The notes: generated by a model not told the origin, from the letters alone. Positions 35,095 through 44,050 are shown, counted from the first letter of the stretch. The stretch: DNA of 64,000 bases from Paracoccus aminovorans (GCF_900005615.1 NZ_LN832562.1:124001-188000), one strand, 5' to 3'. A program made the numbers and translations.

Positions 35095-36126
35095 ATGCAG
35101 AAGACCATCAAGGACAAGATCCCCGTCACTGTGCTGACCGGGTTTCTGGGTTCGGGCAAGACCACGCTCTTGAACTACATCCTGCGCGAGAACCACGGCA
35201 TGAAGATCGCCGTGATCGAGAACGAGTTCGGCGAGATCGGCATCGACGGCGGGCTGGTCGTCGGCAGCACCGAGGAAATCTTCGAGATGACCAACGGCTG
35301 CGTCTGCTGCGTGGCCGAGGCCCGCGACGACCTGTTGCGTGTCATCCGCCAGCTTCTGGACCGGCCCGAGCGGCTGGACCACATCATCATCGAGACCAGC
35401 GGCCTGGCCGATCCCTATCCGATCGCGCAGACCTTTTTCCTGGACGATCCGATCCGGGACGAGACCAACCTCGACGGCGTCATCGCGCTGGTCGATGTGA
35501 AGCATGTCCTGCGCCATCTCGACGACAGCCAGATCGAGGCCCATGACAACCAGGCCGTGGACCAGATCGTCTGCGCCGACCGCATCGTGCTGAACAAGGT
35601 CGATCTGGCGTTCGAGGACGAGATCGCCGCCGTCTCGGCCCGCGTCGCCAGCCTGAACGAGACCGCCGAGCAGGTGCGGTCCAGCTTTGCCCAGATCGAC
35701 CTGAAGAAGATCCTGGGCCTTGCCGCCTTCGACCAGAGCCGCAAGATCGCGGCCGAGGTCGACGACAGCCACGACCACCACCATCACCAGGCGCCCTGGC
35801 TGGGCGATGCGAGCCACGACCACGACGCCTCGGTCGGCTCGGTCGGGATCGAATTGCCGGGCCACATGAACCCGGCGGCGATGCAGGCCTGGGTCCAGGA
35901 GATGCGCGCCCAGAACCTGGACAATCTCTTTCGCATGAAAGGGATCTTCTCGGTCAAGGACGACGATTACTGCTATGTCCTGCACGGCGTGCATAACGAG
36001 ATCGAGTTTCGGCCGAACCATCCGTGGGCGAACGAAACGCGTTGCAACAAGATGATCTTCATCGGCCGGAACCTCGACCGCACCGCCCTGCAGGCGCGTC
36101 TGGCCGAGTGCCTGGCAGCCGCCTGA
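35095..36126 (+). CDS. CobW/COG0523-family GTPase metallochaperone
   Basis: 343 residues. Walker A TGFLGSGKTTLLNYIL, switch region VIENEFGEIGIDGGLV, the metal-binding CxCC motif GCVCCVAE, and an NKVDL guanine-recognition motif are all present. A His/Asp-rich loop (DDSHDHHHHQ, DASHDHDAS) around residues 222-245 would bind Zn or similar. The CobW C-terminal domain follows. COG0523 proteins deliver metal to specific enzymes. Position between ubiX and a permease/amidohydrolase pair suggests it metallates the cytosine-deaminase-like amidohydrolase two genes on. Start at 35095 has GGGAGG upstream. Confidence 0.93.
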   Translation: MQKTIKDKIPVTVLTGFLGSGKTTLLNYILRENHGMKIAVIENEFGEIGIDGGLVVGSTEEIFEMTNGCVCCVAEARDDLLRVIRQLLDRPERLDHIIIETSGLADPYPIAQTFFLDDPIRDETNLDGVIALVDVKHVLRHLDDSQIEAHDNQAVDQIVCADRIVLNKVDLAFEDEIAAVSARVASLNETAEQVRSSFAQIDLKKILGLAAFDQSRKIAAEVDDSHDHHHHQAPWLGDASHDHDASVGSVGIELPGHMNPAAMQAWVQEMRAQNLDNLFRMKGIFSVKDDDYCYVLHGVHNEIEFRPNHPWANETRCNKMIFIGRNLDRTALQARLAECLAAA

Positions 36127-36194
36127 GGAGGGGCGGGGGCCGCTGGCAGAGAAGGTCGGACCAGACTAAGCCAAAAAATCTCTGGGAGGGGAAA

Positions 36195-37589
36195 ATGACA
36201 AGAGGAATACACCCGGTTGACGAAGTCTTGCCGGCGCGGCCCATGCTCGCCCTGGCACTCCAGCACCTTGCCGTGTCCTATGTCGGTTCGGTGGCCGTGC
36301 CGCTGATCATCGCCGGCGCCCTTGGCTTCAGCCAGCACGAAACCATCCTGCTGATCAGCGCGACCTTCTTCTGCTCGGGCGTCGCCACGCTGTTGCAGAC
36401 CATCGGCTTCTGGCGCTTCGGCGTGCGGCTGCCGATCATGAACGGCGTGGCCTTCAGCAGCGTCTCGGCCATCATCGCCATCGGCACCATGCCCGGCGTC
36501 GGCATCGCGGGCGTCTGCGGGGCGGTGATGCTGGGCGGCGTGCTGATCATGCTGATCGCACCCATCGCCGGCAGGTTGCGGCGCTTCTTTCCGCCGGTCG
36601 TCACCGGCTGCATCGTGACCGCCATCGGCGTGCAGCTGTTGCCCGTGGCCTATCAATGGGCCGGCGGCGGCCACGGCAACAAGAACTTCGGCAATCCCGG
36701 CTATCTTGCCATCGCCTTGCTGGTCCTGATCACCATCCTGCTGTTCAACCGCTACGGCGGACCGCTGGTGCGCAACCTGGCCGTGCTCGGCGGCCTGGCG
36801 GTCGGGGCGCTGGTGGCGGTGCTGTTCGGGATGGGCGACCTGACCCCGGTGCGCGAGGCGCCCTGGCTGATCGCGCCGCGGCCCTTCGAATTCGGCCTGC
36901 CCACCTTCGCCTTCCTGCCCTTTGCGACGATCTTCATCGTCATGCTGGTGCAGACGGTGGAATCGATGGGCCTGTTCATCTCGATCGGCGACATCGTCGA
37001 GCGCGAGGTGACGCCCGAGCAGGTCGCCGACGGCATCCGTGCCAACGGGCTTGCCAGCACGGTCGCCGGGGTCTTCGCGGGTTTCCCCTTTATCGCCCAT
37101 ATGGAGAACGTCGGGCTCGTCATCCTCAGCGGCGTGCGCAGCCGCTGGGTGGTCGCGCTGTGCGGGCTGATCTTCTGCATCGTCGCCTTCTTTCCCAAGT
37201 TCGGCGCGCTTCTGGCAGCGGTTCCGCCGCCGGCCCTTGGCGGTGCGGGCATCGCGATGTTCGGGATCGTGGCCGCGGCCGGGATCCAGTCGCTGGCCAA
37301 GGTCGATTACGCCAACAACCGCTACAACATGCTGATCGTGGCGCTGACGCTGGCCATGGCCTTCATTCCGATCCTGTCGCCGACCCTGTTCGAGCAATTG
37401 CCGACCTGGACGCAATCGGTGCTGCACAGTTCGGTGGTGGTCGCTTGCGTGGTCTCGGTCGTGCTCAATCTGGTGCTCAACGGGACGGGCGGGGACTGCG
37501 ACGATGCCCATCACCCGACCCCGCGCGATCCCGGGCACAAGCCGGATCAGGCAGAGCTCGGCCAACTGAAAATGCGGCCCAGCGTCTGA
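36195..37589 (+). CDS. NCS2-family nucleobase (xanthine/uracil-type) permease
   Basis: 464 residues with about 12-14 hydrophobic segments. The NCS2 signature appears as MENVGLVILSG (family pattern N-x-G with following T/S-x-R), and FFPPVVTGCIVTAIGVQLLP and LPIMNGVAFSSVSA are typical core helices. It imports a purine, pyrimidine or related heterocycle with protons. GGGAGGGG precedes the ATG at 36195, 68 bp after the CobW gene. The following amidohydrolase would hydrolyse the imported ring compound. The exact base is not deducible. Confidence 0.93.
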   Translation: MTRGIHPVDEVLPARPMLALALQHLAVSYVGSVAVPLIIAGALGFSQHETILLISATFFCSGVATLLQTIGFWRFGVRLPIMNGVAFSSVSAIIAIGTMPGVGIAGVCGAVMLGGVLIMLIAPIAGRLRRFFPPVVTGCIVTAIGVQLLPVAYQWAGGGHGNKNFGNPGYLAIALLVLITILLFNRYGGPLVRNLAVLGGLAVGALVAVLFGMGDLTPVREAPWLIAPRPFEFGLPTFAFLPFATIFIVMLVQTVESMGLFISIGDIVEREVTPEQVADGIRANGLASTVAGVFAGFPFIAHMENVGLVILSGVRSRWVVALCGLIFCIVAFFPKFGALLAAVPPPALGGAGIAMFGIVAAAGIQSLAKVDYANNRYNMLIVALTLAMAFIPILSPTLFEQLPTWTQSVLHSSVVVACVVSVVLNLVLNGTGGDCDDAHHPTPRDPGHKPDQAELGQLKMRPSV

Positions 37590-37703
37590 AACCCGGGCCG
37601 GGGCACGCGCCGCCCCGGCCTGTCCCGGCCTCCTGCGGCGGGTGCGGGCAGGCTTCCTGCCTGGGCCGCATGATCCGGATGACCCTGATAACGAGGAATG
37701 AAG

Positions 37704-38993
37704 ATGAACCAGACCGAACGCATATCTTCCGAAAAACGGCATGTCCTGATCCAGGGCGGCCGTGTCGCGGCCCCGGACGGAAGGCTGATCCGGGCCGACG
37801 TGCTGATCGACGCCGCGGGCCTGATCGCCGAAGTCGCCCCTGGGATCGTGCCGCCGGCACAGGCCGCGTTGGTCGACGCTAGCGACAGTCTGGTCGTGCC
37901 CGGTTTCGTCGATTGCCACCAGCATCTGGACAAGACCGGCGTCCTGCGCTTTGCCCCGAACCCGTCGGGCACGCTGCAAGGCGCGCGCGAGGCCTTCGCC
38001 ACCTATGCGCGGCAGGCCCCGCCCGAGGATATCTTCCGCCGCGCATCGAAAACCATCGGCCGCTGCATGGCGCACGGCACGACCGCGATCCGCAGTCATG
38101 TCAACGTGGACAAGGACGCGGGCTTCAACGGCATCGAGGCATTGGCCCAGCTGCGCGCCGATTGGGCCGACCGCATGGCGCTGCAACTGGTCGCCTTCAT
38201 GACCCCGCATCCAGGGCAGGACCTCGACTGGCTGGCAGCGAATATCGACCGCGCGGCGGCATCGGCGGATGCGGTGGGCGGGACGCCCGCCGTCGCCGAG
38301 GATCCGGACCGCTATCTCGACCTGATCTTCCAGGCGGCGGCCGATCGCGGCCTGCCGGTCGACCTGCACATGGACGAGCATCTCGACCCGACGCGGCTGC
38401 ATTTCGACAAGGTGTTCGAGCGCGTCCGGCGTTTCGGCATGCAGGGCAGGACGGTGCTGGGCCATACCTCGGTGCTGAGCGCCCTGCCGTCCGCGCAGTT
38501 TCAGCGCATCATGGCAGAGATCCTGGAGCTGGAGATCGGGCTCGTCACGCTTCCGGCGGCGAACCTTTATCTGCAGGGCCGCGACGCGGAGCAGCTTCCG
38601 CCGCGCGGCCTGACGCGGGTGGCCCAGCTTTTGCGGGCGGGCGTGCCGCTGGCCACGGCCTCGGACAATATCGAGGATCCCTTCGTGCCGACGGGCAGCG
38701 GCGACATGCTGGAAATGGCGCGCTGGACGTTGCTGGCCGGTCATCTGAAGGGCGATGAGCTTGCGGCCACCTATGACATGATCACGGCGATTCCGGCCAG
38801 GCTGATGGGGCTGGACGGCTACGGGATCGAAAAGGGCAATCCCGCCAATCTCAACGTGATGCAGGCGGATGACATCGACACGCTGGTCGCCGGAGGGCCG
38901 GTCGCTGCGTCGGTCTTCGCCAAGGGTCGGCTGGTCTGCCGCAGCGCGCAGTCCGAGATCCCGCTGGCCGCAGGGTCCTTGCAGCCTTGCTGA
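37704..38993 (+). CDS. Cytosine deaminase-like amidohydrolase
   Basis: 429 residues, metal-dependent amidohydrolase superfamily close to CodA/N-isopropylammelide hydrolase. Metal ligands are visible: VDCHQHLDKTG (replacing HxH by HQH), VDLHMDEHLDP, VLGHTSVL, and the ATASDNIEDPF Asp block. It would deaminate or hydrolyse an amino-substituted heterocycle in the cytoplasm. The start at 37704 sits 7 nt after GAGG; an ATG at 37698 is too close to it. It lies 115 bp after the NCS2 permease and ends the ubiD-ubiX-cobW-permease group. Confidence 0.9.
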   Translation: MNQTERISSEKRHVLIQGGRVAAPDGRLIRADVLIDAAGLIAEVAPGIVPPAQAALVDASDSLVVPGFVDCHQHLDKTGVLRFAPNPSGTLQGAREAFATYARQAPPEDIFRRASKTIGRCMAHGTTAIRSHVNVDKDAGFNGIEALAQLRADWADRMALQLVAFMTPHPGQDLDWLAANIDRAAASADAVGGTPAVAEDPDRYLDLIFQAAADRGLPVDLHMDEHLDPTRLHFDKVFERVRRFGMQGRTVLGHTSVLSALPSAQFQRIMAEILELEIGLVTLPAANLYLQGRDAEQLPPRGLTRVAQLLRAGVPLATASDNIEDPFVPTGSGDMLEMARWTLLAGHLKGDELAATYDMITAIPARLMGLDGYGIEKGNPANLNVMQADDIDTLVAGGPVAASVFAKGRLVCRSAQSEIPLAAGSLQPC

Positions 38994-39223
38994 AATAGCG
39001 TCCGAGGCGTGCGAGCCGTGACGCAGCCGATCTGGAAGCGGCTGCGGATCGCTGAAGGGATGGGCGAGCCGGTCGGAGTCGGGTGCTCTCCGGGGAGGAT
39101 GGATTTTCCGAACCGGATTGCTCCTGCGGCCAAGGTTGCGGCCGGCCGCCAATGACCTTGATACAAAGGTAAGCGTTCTGGCACTGCCTCGTCGCAATCG
39201 ATGATCAGTCTCCAATCATATCG

Positions 39224-39256
39224 GCGGCCTCGCGGTTCACGCCCGAGGCCGCTTTT
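39224..39256 (+). terminator. Rho-independent terminator
   Basis: 9-bp inverted repeat gcggcctcg (39224-39232) and cgaggccgc (39244-39252), then TTTTGT. It lies 230 bp after the amidohydrolase stop, so it either ends that operon or terminates a short independent RNA. Confidence 0.7.
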
Positions 39257-39294
39257 GTATGCCCCTCCTTGGCGGTCATGCGCCGGCCGGCCTG

Positions 39295-39342
39295 CCGATG
39301 GCCAGAGGCAAAGGCCAGCCGATGATCAGAGGCAGAGGCCAG
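39295..39342. repeat. Two-copy 24-bp tandem repeat
   Basis: The unit ccgatggccagaggcaaagg plus ccag at 39295-39318 is repeated at 39319-39342 with 3 differences. No gene spans it. Confidence 0.7.
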
Positions 39343-39766
39343 CCAGGGCGCCTTGCAGCGCGATAGCCGGACCCGCGCCATCGGTTTTCGGCGTCAGTGC
39401 GATCTCTTCCGCCAACGCTCGGGATCAGAGCGGGTCCTGCCCGCCCTTGGCCACGCTGCGGCACAGGCAGAAAGCTGCGATGGAATACGGCAATCAGCAC
39501 CTCGGCTGGATCGCCGCACGATGCCCTCAACAGCGCCGTCCTTGAGGATCTTGCGCGGGCCGTGGCCGAAACGCTGAACGCATGGCTGTCGGCAATAGGC
39601 TTTCCCGATCATCACGCGACAGTTGCCGAGATGGATGCAGAACGGCCGTGTCGCGGATGCGCTGAACCGCGCGGCCGTCAAGGCGGCAGTCGCAGACGAA
39701 ACCGGCGCGAGCGGCGTGGTTACCGGGCGGTCGTCCTCCATGGACCGGCCCGGTCTAGCGCATGAA
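39343..39766. other. Unassigned sequence between repeat and IS481 remnant
   Basis: No gene recognised. One frame around 39520-39640 reads like protein (LEDLARAVAETLNAWLSAIG) but has no family match I can name and is not connected to a start with ribosome binding site. Probably decayed mobile DNA. Confidence 0.4.
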
Positions 39767-39769
39767 CCA

Positions 39770-39990
39770 GCACCATCAAGGATGCCGCTGTCAAACGCTT
39801 CCACGACGACAGCCATGTCCAGTTGCGCAAACGCCTTGCCGATTTCATGGCGGCCTATAAATTCGCCCCCAGGCTCAAGACCTTTGACGGCCTCATGCCT
39901 TAGGAACACAGATTGCAAAATCTGGACTTCAGAACCAGACGGCTTCAACGTCAGCCGGCTCCGCCGAATACCGGGATTGAACACCTCGCC
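39770..39990 (+). pseudogene. IS481-type transposase, C-terminal remnant
   Basis: The frame from about 39772 reads TIKDAAVKRFHDDSHVQL and LADFMAAYKFAPRLKTFDGL, the end of the IS481 integrase core. A TAG interrupts it at 39901-39903. A shifted frame continues CKIWTSEPDGFNVSR and IPGLNT, the normal IS481 C-terminus. The N-terminal 250 or so residues are absent. Confidence 0.75.
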
Positions 39991-40152
39991 GCTTATACGG
40001 CGTCGCATCCGGCGTTCCGATAAATTCCTGTCCCGCGCTACTAGCACACCGCCTTGCGCCGACGCCTGACCGCAACCGTGCCGACTTGCTACGGCCATCA
40101 ATGGGGCTGGAGCCCCAGGCCCTGTCCTCGCACGCCGGTTTTCGACAACCTG

Positions 40153-40905
40153 CTAGAGGCGCGCCGCCAGGTCCCGCACCCGTGCGGCATTGCTTTCGGC
40201 AATGCTTCCGTCCGGCTGCTGGAGGTTGTTCTCGAATCCGATCCTTGCCTTGCCGCCCTGGCGAAGCGTCTCCAGCAGGCATGCGGTCTCGTTCCGGCCG
40301 AAAGCGCACAGGCCCCAGTCCAGGGCCTGACCCGCAAGCATCGCCGCCCGGCGCGGGACCTCGGCAGGGTCCGAGACCTGGGCTTCGGAATAGCGGCCCA
40401 GCACGTGAAGGACCTGCGCGGGCCCCCCAGGGACGACGCCCTGGTCGCGCAGACGCAGGAAGTCGCGGCAGTCGTTCTCGTCATACAGGATATGCTGGAC
40501 GTCGATCCCTTCGTCCGCGCAGAAGGCGAACAGATCGGCGGTCTGCCCGGTCTCGCCGTCTGCAAGCATTTCGCGCAGGGCGATCGAGACGTGGCGCGGC
40601 TTCAGGTCGCGAACCAGCGCCCGCTGCCGCGCGGCCGGATAGATGCCGGCCGACTCGGTGGTGACCTGGACGAAAAGGCCCGGAAAGGCGCGGTCGGTCT
40701 CGGCCAGCAATTCGCGATAGAGCCCGGCGTCGAGGCTGTGCCGGCCTTCGGCGTCGCGGACATGGGCATGCAGCCCGTCCGCCCCGGCCGCGACCGCCAT
40801 CCGGGTTTCCTCGATCAGTTCGGCGACGGTCATCGGCAGGCGCGGGTGGTCGGCCTTGGTCCGGCGCGCCCCGTTCGGGGCCAGCATGATCCGGGGCAGG
40901 CGCAT
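40153..40905 (-). CDS. BKACE-family (DUF849) beta-keto acid cleavage enzyme-like protein
   Basis: 250 residues, somewhat short of the usual 270-300. Zn-binding HxH lies in DGLHAHVRDAEGRHS near residue 46; ITT-type motif VQVTTESAGIY, DLKPRHVSIALRE and IGFENNL follow family order. Known members condense a beta-keto acid with acetyl-CoA and cleave it to acetoacetate and a new CoA thioester. The ATG at 40905 shares one base with the stop of the aminotransferase gene (TGATG), so the two are coupled. A keto acid made by the aminotransferase could be its substrate. A longer start upstream has no family similarity. Confidence 0.87.
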   Translation of the reverse strand: MRLPRIMLAPNGARRTKADHPRLPMTVAELIEETRMAVAAGADGLHAHVRDAEGRHSLDAGLYRELLAETDRAFPGLFVQVTTESAGIYPAARQRALVRDLKPRHVSIALREMLADGETGQTADLFAFCADEGIDVQHILYDENDCRDFLRLRDQGVVPGGPAQVLHVLGRYSEAQVSDPAEVPRRAAMLAGQALDWGLCAFGRNETACLLETLRQGGKARIGFENNLQQPDGSIAESNAARVRDLAARL

Positions 40906-42227
40906 CAGCCGACCGCCGCGCGGATCGCGGCGGCGAGACGGTCGACGATCTGGTCGACCTCGTCCGGCTGGATGATATAGGGCGGCGCCAGCAGGACATG
41001 GTCGCCGCGGATGCCGTCGATGGTGCCGCCCATCGGATAGCACATCAGGCCGCGCGCCATCGCCTCGCGCTTGATTTTTGCGTGGGTTTTCAGCCCGGGA
41101 TCCAGCGGCTGCTTGCTGTCGCGGTCGGCGACCAGCTCGACGCCGCAGAACAGCCCGCGCCCCCGGATGTCGCCGATGTTCGGATGCTCGCCGAGCGCGG
41201 CCTTCAGGCCCTCGCGCAGGCGCAGGCCCATGGCCTGCACGTTGTCCATCATGCCGGGCCGGGTCATGATCTCGACCACCTTGCCGGCGGCGGCGGCGGC
41301 GACCGGGTGGCCGATATAGGTGTGGCCGTGCTGGAACAGCCCCGAGCCGTCGCGGAAGGCGTCGTAGATCTTTGCCGACAGCAGCACCGCGCCGATGGGC
41401 TGGTAGCCGCCGCCCAGCCCCTTGGCGACGGTGACGATGTCGGGAACGACCCCCTCCTGCTCATGGGCGAAGATGGTGCCGGTGCGGCCCATGCCGCACA
41501 TCACCTCGTCCAGGATCAGCAGCACGCCGTATCGGTCGCAGACCTCGCGGATGCGGCGGAAATAGCCCTCGACCGCCGGCACCGCGCCCAGGGTCGCGCC
41601 GACCACCGGCTCGGCCACGAAGGCGATGACCTGGTCCGCGCCGAGTTCGAGGATCTTGTCCTCGAGCTCCTGCGCCAGCCGCGCGGCGTAATCCTGCGCG
41701 GTCTCGTCCGGGCGCTGGTCGCGCCAGGCGTAGCAGGGCGAGACATGATGCGTTTCCGGCAGGATCGGCTGGAACTGCGCCCGCCGCCAGGCATTGCCGC
41801 CGGTCGCCAGCGCGCCGATGGTATTGCCGTGATAGCTTTGCCGCCGGGCGATGATGTGGCGGCGCTGCGGCTGGCCGATCTCGACGCAATACTGCCGCGC
41901 CATCTTCAGCGCCGCCTCGACCGCCTCAGAGCCGCCCGAGACCAGATAGACGTAGTCCAGCCCCTCGGGCGCCAGCTCGACCAGCCGGTCGGCCAGGCTT
42001 TCCGCCGCATCGGTGGTGAAGAACGAGGTATGGGCATAGGCGATGCGATCCATCTGCGCGCGCATTGCCTCCAGCACCTCGGCATTGCCATGGCCGATGC
42101 TGGTCACCGCGGCGCCGCCCGAGCCGTCGATATAGCGCCGGCCGGCGGCGTCGGTGATATAAACGCCCTGGCCCGAAACCGCTCGGGGCAAGTCGGGGCC
42201 GATGCTGCGATGAAGAATGCGGGTCAT
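40905..42227 (-). CDS. Class III (omega-type) aminotransferase, PLP-dependent
   Basis: 440 residues. It shows YIDGSGGAAVTSIGHGN, SGGSEAVEAALKMARQY, QSYHGNTIGALATGG, LILDEVMCGMGRTG (Asp contacting the pyridine nitrogen) and TVAKGLGGGYQPIGAVL with the PLP lysine. Relatives transaminate beta-alanine, GABA, taurine or similar omega-amino acids with pyruvate or 2-oxoglutarate. A promoter candidate lies just upstream. Coupling to a BKACE gene suggests formation of a beta-keto (or semialdehyde) product that is then cleaved with acetyl-CoA. Confidence 0.93.
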   Translation of the reverse strand: MTRILHRSIGPDLPRAVSGQGVYITDAAGRRYIDGSGGAAVTSIGHGNAEVLEAMRAQMDRIAYAHTSFFTTDAAESLADRLVELAPEGLDYVYLVSGGSEAVEAALKMARQYCVEIGQPQRRHIIARRQSYHGNTIGALATGGNAWRRAQFQPILPETHHVSPCYAWRDQRPDETAQDYAARLAQELEDKILELGADQVIAFVAEPVVGATLGAVPAVEGYFRRIREVCDRYGVLLILDEVMCGMGRTGTIFAHEQEGVVPDIVTVAKGLGGGYQPIGAVLLSAKIYDAFRDGSGLFQHGHTYIGHPVAAAAAGKVVEIMTRPGMMDNVQAMGLRLREGLKAALGEHPNIGDIRGRGLFCGVELVADRDSKQPLDPGLKTHAKIKREAMARGLMCYPMGGTIDGIRGDHVLLAPPYIIQPDEVDQIVDRLAAAIRAAVG

Positions 42228-42264
42228 GGTGCGTTCCTGGTGAATGCGGTGCCGTGCTCAGGAA

Positions 42265-42292
42265 GAAATAGCATTCCCACGAAGAATTGCAA
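42265..42292 (-). promoter_or_regulatory. Sigma70-like promoter of the aminotransferase-BKACE operon
   Basis: Minus strand: TTGCAA (42292-42287), 16-bp spacer, TATTTC (42270-42265), 37 bp before the ATG at 42227. The local sequence is AT-rich compared with its surroundings. Confidence 0.55.
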
Positions 42293-42405
42293 CAAATGGT
42301 TCTTTGAATCGCATGGAGATACGATTGTCTCATTGAGGCGAGGCATCCGGGGGAGGGCTCGTGAAGTGGCCGCTTCAACGGAAGGGCCGGCGGCCTCTTC
42401 CGCCG

Positions 42406-43047
42406 TCAGCCCTGTTGCGATGATCCGGCCGGGGGCGTTCCCAGGCGGATCACCTCGTCGGCGAGCGCCTCGGCCTCGGCGGTCGAATGGGTCACGAACA
42501 GGACGCCGCGCCGCGGCTCGGTCGCGACGGCCCGGCGCACTTCGTGCTGCATCCGCGCCCGCGCGGCGTCGTCCAGATTGGCGAAGGGTTCGTCCATCAG
42601 CAGTAGCGGCGCGGGGACCGCCAGGCTGCGGACCAGGGCGATGCGCTGCTGCATCCCCGAAGAAAGCTCCTCGGGATAGAGGTCTGCGGTATCGGACAGC
42701 CCGACGCGGGACAACAGCGCGGCGATGCGGTCGGCACGACCCCGCCGCGGCAGCACCAAGGCAAGGTTCTGCGCCACCGTGTGCCAGGGCAGCAGCCGCG
42801 GCTGCTGAAAGATCATCGCGGTATCGCGGCCCGGGCGCGGCGGTCGGCCGTCCACCAGCACCCGCCCGGCGGTGGGCGCCATCAGCCCCGCCACCAGGCG
42901 CAGAAGCGTGGTCTTGCCGCAGCCCGAGGGGCCAAGCACGACGCAGATCCGCCCCGCTTCCAGCGCGAAGGACAGGCCGCGCAGCACCTCGGGGCCGCCG
43001 GCGTAGCGGTGGCGCAGGTCCTCGACCTGTAGCAGCGGTCCGGCCAT
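42406..43047 (-). CDS. ABC transporter ATP-binding protein, nitrate/sulfonate/taurine class
   Basis: 213 residues. Walker A GPSGCGKTTLLRLV, Q-loop IFQQPRLLPWHTV, signature LSSGMQQRIALVR, Walker B LLLMDEPFANLD, and H-loop VTHSTAEAEAL. The start at 43047 (MAGPLLQVED) lies 1 nt after the stop of the binding-protein gene. At 213 residues it is shorter than TauB/SsuB (250+), lacking the C-terminal extension. Last gene of gcd-permease-binding protein-ATPase. Confidence 0.93.
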   Translation of the reverse strand: MAGPLLQVEDLRHRYAGGPEVLRGLSFALEAGRICVVLGPSGCGKTTLLRLVAGLMAPTAGRVLVDGRPPRPGRDTAMIFQQPRLLPWHTVAQNLALVLPRRGRADRIAALLSRVGLSDTADLYPEELSSGMQQRIALVRSLAVPAPLLLMDEPFANLDDAARARMQHEVRRAVATEPRRGVLFVTHSTAEAEALADEVIRLGTPPAGSSQQG

Positions 43048-43048
43048 T

Positions 43049-44044
43049 TCAGCGCGAGACCGGATCGCCGAGGTCCGAGACCCCGATCCGCGCCAGCACC
43101 CGGTCCATCGGCGCGAAATCCATCCATTTGGCGGGATCGACGATCCAGCGGGTGTTCCGCTCCATCCCGTGGGAATACCAGGTCTGGGCATGCAGCAGCT
43201 CGTCGCGTTGCAGCCCGCCGTTCACGGTCCAGCTTGCGCGGTAATAGCCGGCAAGCTCGGTCAGGGTGGCGGGCGCGACGTCCGGGCGGGCGCGTTCCAT
43301 CGCCGCCACCCACAGCGCCGGATCGCCGGCATAGTCGCGCGCGGCCAGCGTCAGTGCCTCCAGCACCCGGTCGAGATCCTGCGCGCGCCCGGCCAGGGTC
43401 GCCCGCGCCACCACGTTGACCTTGGAGACCACGGCGGCCGCCCTGAAATAATCCTCGACCCCGACCAGCAGCTGCAGCCCGTCGCGGTCGGGCAGCGACA
43501 GGTAGCTGCCGATCGACAGGGTGGTGGCGTCGATCCGTCCCGCCATCAGCGCCTGGCCGCGCACGGCGGGCTGGCCCAGCGGCACCTGCACCAGCGCGCC
43601 CAGGCTGACGCCTTTCGCGCCCAGCACCGCGGCGGACAGCGTCTGGTCCAGGCTGCCCGGCTGGCCGATGCCGAAGCGCGTCCCGGCCATGGTCCCCAGC
43701 GTCACCCCCTTGCGCGCCGCGATCACGAAGGGCAGCGCCTTGTCCGAGGAATGCACCGCGACGATGTCGTTCGCGCCCTCGGCATGCAGCGACAGCAGCG
43801 CCTCGACCGAGATATTCGCCATCTCGCCCTGGCCGGCCTGCAGGGCGGCGACCGCCATGGGCGTCTGGCGGACATGGACCAGTTCGACCTCGACCCCGGC
43901 GCGGTCGAAATAGTCCTCTTGCGCGGCAAGGTTCAGGACCGCGTTCGGCACCAGCGGCGTTTCCAGGTCGGTGACGATAATGCGAAAGGGATCGGCCGCG
44001 GCGGCGCCGGCCAGCAGGGCGAGAAGGGCGAGGATGCGCAGCAT
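43049..44044 (-). CDS. ABC transporter substrate-binding protein (NMT1/SsuA-like)
   Basis: 331 residues with a short signal peptide (about 1-17, AAA/DPF). The mature part begins FRIIVTDLETPLVPNAVLNL and shows NMT1-type features: EDYFDRAGVEVELVHVRQTP, then LQAGQGEMANISVEALLS and KGVTLGTMAGTRFGIGQPGS. The C-terminal YSHGMERNTRWIVDPAKWMD is unusual and may help define the ligand. It follows the permease by 6 bp and is separated from the ATPase gene by 1 nt, so all three are one unit. Ligand unknown. Confidence 0.9.
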   Translation of the reverse strand: MLRILALLALLAGAAAADPFRIIVTDLETPLVPNAVLNLAAQEDYFDRAGVEVELVHVRQTPMAVAALQAGQGEMANISVEALLSLHAEGANDIVAVHSSDKALPFVIAARKGVTLGTMAGTRFGIGQPGSLDQTLSAAVLGAKGVSLGALVQVPLGQPAVRGQALMAGRIDATTLSIGSYLSLPDRDGLQLLVGVEDYFRAAAVVSKVNVVARATLAGRAQDLDRVLEALTLAARDYAGDPALWVAAMERARPDVAPATLTELAGYYRASWTVNGGLQRDELLHAQTWYSHGMERNTRWIVDPAKWMDFAPMDRVLARIGVSDLGDPVSR

Positions 44045-44050
44045 GGGACC

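Noticed and set aside
35761..35830. His-codon-rich stretch as a DNA repeat
   Set aside because: It encodes the metal-binding loop of the CobW protein and is explained by that function.
35973..39215. Minus-strand open frame of 1080 codons
   Set aside because: Shadow of the NCS2 permease and amidohydrolase; low-complexity composition and no start signal.
40998..43244. Plus-strand open frame of 748 codons
   Set aside because: Spans the complement of the aminotransferase and an ABC ATPase with implausible composition.
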